From Endocalyx cinctus (lineage: Eukaryota; Ascomycota; Sordariomycetes; Amphisphaeriales; Apiosporaceae), in contig BCKC01000014.1 of assembly GCA_001600455.1 (NCBI GenBank), forward strand, positions 186,001-250,000: 64,000 nt of DNA, in the 5' to 3' direction. Shown in pieces: positions 60,912 to 64,000 of this stretch. Below the pieces are notes generated by a model. That model did no database searches, was not told where the DNA came from, and saw only the letters and a program-made list of their open reading frames with translations. The position numbers and the translations under genes were made by a program. Numbering within the stretch: position 1 is the first letter of the stretch; each line of letters starts with the position of its first letter.

Positions 60912-62215
60912 GTTATGTACTGCAAAAAGTCCATGTATTTTTTATCTTGAGATCTTTCCCCTTTGTCATTCTCTTTTGGAAGTTTGTTACAGATAAAGAG
61001 TGTTTTTAATTTCTTATATTTATTTTTATTATAAACAAGTCACATGGACCAAAGCTATCGTTGAGACTGATCAACGCATAGACTGTAATTTATTGTCGGG
61101 TCATCCCACAAGCCAGCTCCACAGCTCTCTCCTTAAAAAAGGGTTACATCGTACACCAGGACAGCTAAGCTTTTTTACCAAGCATCCCAACTCTCTAACA
61201 GGATTCTTGGAGAAATTTACTTGCCTGTCTATATATTAAACTGGCATTGTACGTAAGTAATTAATTAATTCCAGCAACCAGAGCGTGGTATGACGGTAGA
61301 TACGGTAGCATCTCGTATCTACATGTACGTTGTACAAGGATAAGAATGATTGATTATAGTAAAGAGATAGGCAAAGGTACGTACCTAGCTGCCTGGCTCT
61401 TTGACTGTATATACCTAGTACTACAGGTCTGTACTCCGTACTCCGTACGTGTAATAGATAAGTGGTTGGATTTCCAGTACGTTTATCTATTAGTTTAAGC
61501 TTACGGAGTACAGGATTGACGGATCTTCTTGACGCTGTGACAAATCCCGATCTGAGCGGTAAATATTTCTTTTTCTCCTGACACCCTTGAACACAACATA
61601 TGCAGTGAGAAGATCAAGAAGATTTACGTGTAAGAAGATCAAAACCTCGGGAATGGGATTTATTAGTTACAAGTCGGTAATCGGCGAGTCAGCTCACCGG
61701 ACGATCATTTCTTGAACTATTCGTATACACTACTTTGTAATATTTTTGATCAATTGACAAATCCATGTACTTATCTGCTTATTTCCCTACAGCACCCTTT
61801 TGTAAACGCCTCTCCCATTGTCGCGTGTAAAGAGTTGCATGGAATATTATGTGCGAATTGGTAATTTAAACAATCATCATGCCATTGGATATGATAACTC
61901 TCAGACCGCCCTAGCTTTTCCTATTAAGCTAATTTAGTTGTATATCTTGACCCTTGTCGTCTTGGCGACATCGTTATCACCTACCTAGACGGGAAGCTTA
62001 TGTTGGTAGCTTGTGCGTTCCGATCCGCGGGGTACCGCTTATATGACAAAATTGAAAGGAAAAGCGAGAGGAAGGGGAAAAAAAAAAGGACCCCTGATGC
62101 GCGTGTAATTACAGTAGAATAAACATTTATAATGTCGCGCTACCCCATTTGAGATTTTCTCTTTCCACTTCTCCTTTGAGCTTATTGGTTCATTAACCAT
62201 CTTCAATCGCCCACA
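60912..62215. other. Intergenic between secreted protein and S41 peptidase genes
   Basis: No gene seen. The stretch 61240-61515 is dense in TACGTAC, TACCTAG and TACTCCGTA words, including two overlapping TACTCCGTA copies at about 61430-61446 and a TACGGAGTA at about 61501. The last 120 nt form the leader of the peptidase gene. Confidence 0.55.
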
Positions 62216-64000
62216 ATGGAGAAGATTGCTGTAGTCGGTGCCGTCGCTCTCTTGACCTTTGCTCGACCCGTCGTCGCCGCACCCGCAGCGACGACCACGG
62301 AGCCCTGTGCGGTCGTTAGTTCGGTATGGGCCGCTCAGATCTCCTCGACGCCCACTCCCCTCGTCGAAGCCTCGATCGCGTACGATTGTCTCAACTCGGT
62401 CCCGATCAACAAGGAGGCTGCCCTTAAGTTCATCGACGAGCTCAAGCCGTATGTCGAGTGGCAATCCGATCTGGTTTTCAAGAAGGATCCCCCCGCCGAC
62501 TACTACTATCCTCCCGTCGACGTTTGGGCCGAGATCGAAAAAATCGAGGCCGATATCGCCGCCGACGTTTACGACGGCGAGTACGCCTGGCAGACGGAAT
62601 TGTATCTCAAGGCTTTCGGCGCGAGCCACGATGGTCATTTCGTCGTCTACCCGGACGCCATGGCCGTGGCCGTCGAGTGGCAGCGACCCGTCGCGTTAGT
62701 ATCCGTCAGCGACAGCCCCGATGGTGACGTCCCCGCCATCAAGGTCTACGAAGAAGTTATCTCGTCTCCGGAAACTGCTTCGACGGTGACTCTGATTAAC
62801 GGTATGGACGCTGCCACTTACCTTACCGATTGGATTTTTCAGGCCACTTCGAACCAGGACATCGACTCCGCCTATAACAGCTTATTCTTCTCCAAGGCGT
62901 ACGCTGCCGAGCTGAGCAACAACGGTTACTTCCAGACTGGAGGCCGCATTCGGTACGTATGAATTGAATCGGTTCCCTTCGAAATCCGCATCAATGGATT
63001 AGTATTTGATTGACTAACAAAATTGACAGATATATCTATCCCGGCAACGTTACCACCCTCACATTTGAGAACGGCACAACGGCTGAGTTGACTAACATGG
63101 CCCGCCTGAAGGGAACCTGGAACGGCGTGGTCGACGGACAGTCTTACTTCGACAACTTCTGCCCGGGCGCCTCCGAGGGCTCTGCGACGCTTCAAGCTTC
63201 CACTACCGAGACTGCTGCTGCAGCGGCTGCCACTACTTCCGTCACGGGCTATCCGGAACCTGTCATCGTCGCTAGCGACGGGTCGATCTCGGGTTACTAT
63301 CTCGACACGCCGGGATTCGAAGATGTCGCCATCCTCGCCGCCTTGACTTTCGGCCCCGCCGATCAGGTCGAATTTCAGCAGGTCGCCCAGGAATTCTTCT
63401 CCATGGCTAAGGCTGCGGGAAAGACGAAGCTAGTCCTCGACGTCTCCGCCAACGGTGGTGGTTACATCTTCTCCGGCTACGATCTCTTCCGCCAAGTGTT
63501 CCCCGATATCGTGCAGGAAGGTCTCGGCACCTGGAGGGAGAGCGACGGCTTCTCGGCCGTGTCGGATATTTTTTCGGCCGAATCCGAGGGATTCGACGCC
63601 AACACGGCCGACGTCGACCACATCCTGATGTACGAGGGCGTGTACAACTGGCAGTACGACCTCAACCGGGAGAACGAGCACTTCACCTCGTTCGAAGACA
63701 AGTTTGACCCCCTCGTGTACAAGGGCGACAACTTCACGAACCTGATCCAGTGGGACTTTAACAACCCGCTCGACACCAGCAACGAGACGTTTGGATTCGG
63801 CACCGACATCACCGGCTACGGCAGCCGCGCCAACTTCACTCGACCTTTCGGCGGCCCCGAGAACGTGGTCCTGCTCTTGGACGGATACTGCGCTTCCACC
63901 TGCACGCTATTCTCGCAATTCCTCAAGTACGACGCCGGCGTGCAAAGCATCGCCATGGGCGGGCGACCCGACCGCGAGGGTCTCATCCAGGGCGTAGGCG
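62216..64000 (+). CDS. Secreted peptidase S41-family protein, 3' end outside the window
   Basis: S41 (tail-specific/CPAF-like) serine peptidase homologue; fungal members are secreted and poorly characterised. Exons 62216-62952 and 63030 to beyond 64000; the 77-nt intron is GTACGT ... GACAG and splits an Arg codon. A signal peptide is visible (MEKIAVVGAVALLTFA..VVAAP). Residues 29-230 form the N-terminal part, with LKAFGASHDGHFVVYPDA typical of the PDZ-like/CPAF N-region. The S41 catalytic region starts near 330 (GYYLDTPGFEDVAILAALTF), has LVLDVSANGGGY, and LLLDGYCASTCTLFSQF with the candidate nucleophile Ser535. A Thr/Ala-rich linker (about 300-320) separates the two parts. About 569 residues are visible. 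A remaining part of unknown length lies to the right. Confidence 0.88.

Overview
The window reads as nuclear DNA of a filamentous ascomycete (Pezizomycotina, most likely Sordariomycetes). The evidence is short GT-AG introns of about 50-140 nt, CT-rich leaders before start codons, many homopolymer and microsatellite tracts between genes, and fungal families: asco-laccase, a STRIPAK tail-anchored FHA protein, the TIM23 subunit Mgr2, a DAL5-type permease and a GT32 sphingolipid mannosyltransferase. I could not run searches, so family calls rest on motifs read by eye. Exon joins were chosen because phase, splice sites and conserved motifs agree.

Fifteen protein genes are supported. The left part (1-25 kb) is gene-poor: laccase (-), a five-exon Mgr2/ROMO1 gene (-), the FHA gene ham-4/pro45-like (+), then nearly 9 kb with no supportable gene, a proline-rich orphan (-) and an RNPS1-like SR/RRM splicing factor (-). 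The middle (26.5-34.8 kb) holds the most suggestive grouping. A DAL5-family anion symporter (-) and a cytosolic GH105 unsaturated glycuronyl hydrolase (+) diverge from a 1.2 kb region with a CTGGGG-rich perfect inverted repeat. A membrane-anchored GH3 beta-glucosidase (+) follows, with a 70-bp tandem duplication upstream. Together they could import and cleave unsaturated pectin fragments.

The right part (39-64 kb) is all on the + strand: copper amine oxidase, a ZIFL/Tet-like MFS transporter with a His-rich N-terminus, a GT32 MIPC-synthase-like enzyme, an SGNH hydrolase, a very large ankyrin-CorA fusion with a 15-nt microexon, a secreted Ser/Thr-rich protein, and a secreted S41-type peptidase cut by the window end.

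No RNA gene, CRISPR array or intact transposon was found. Intergenic DNA carries recurring short words (TACTCCGTA/TACGGAGTA and TACCTAGG-like) and several A/T homopolymers of 18-27 nt, some inside introns. The region at 14.6-18.1 kb may be a decayed insertion but shows no recognisable element. Hand-read coordinates of repeats and regulatory sites may be off by 1-2 bases; exon ends were checked against reading phase.
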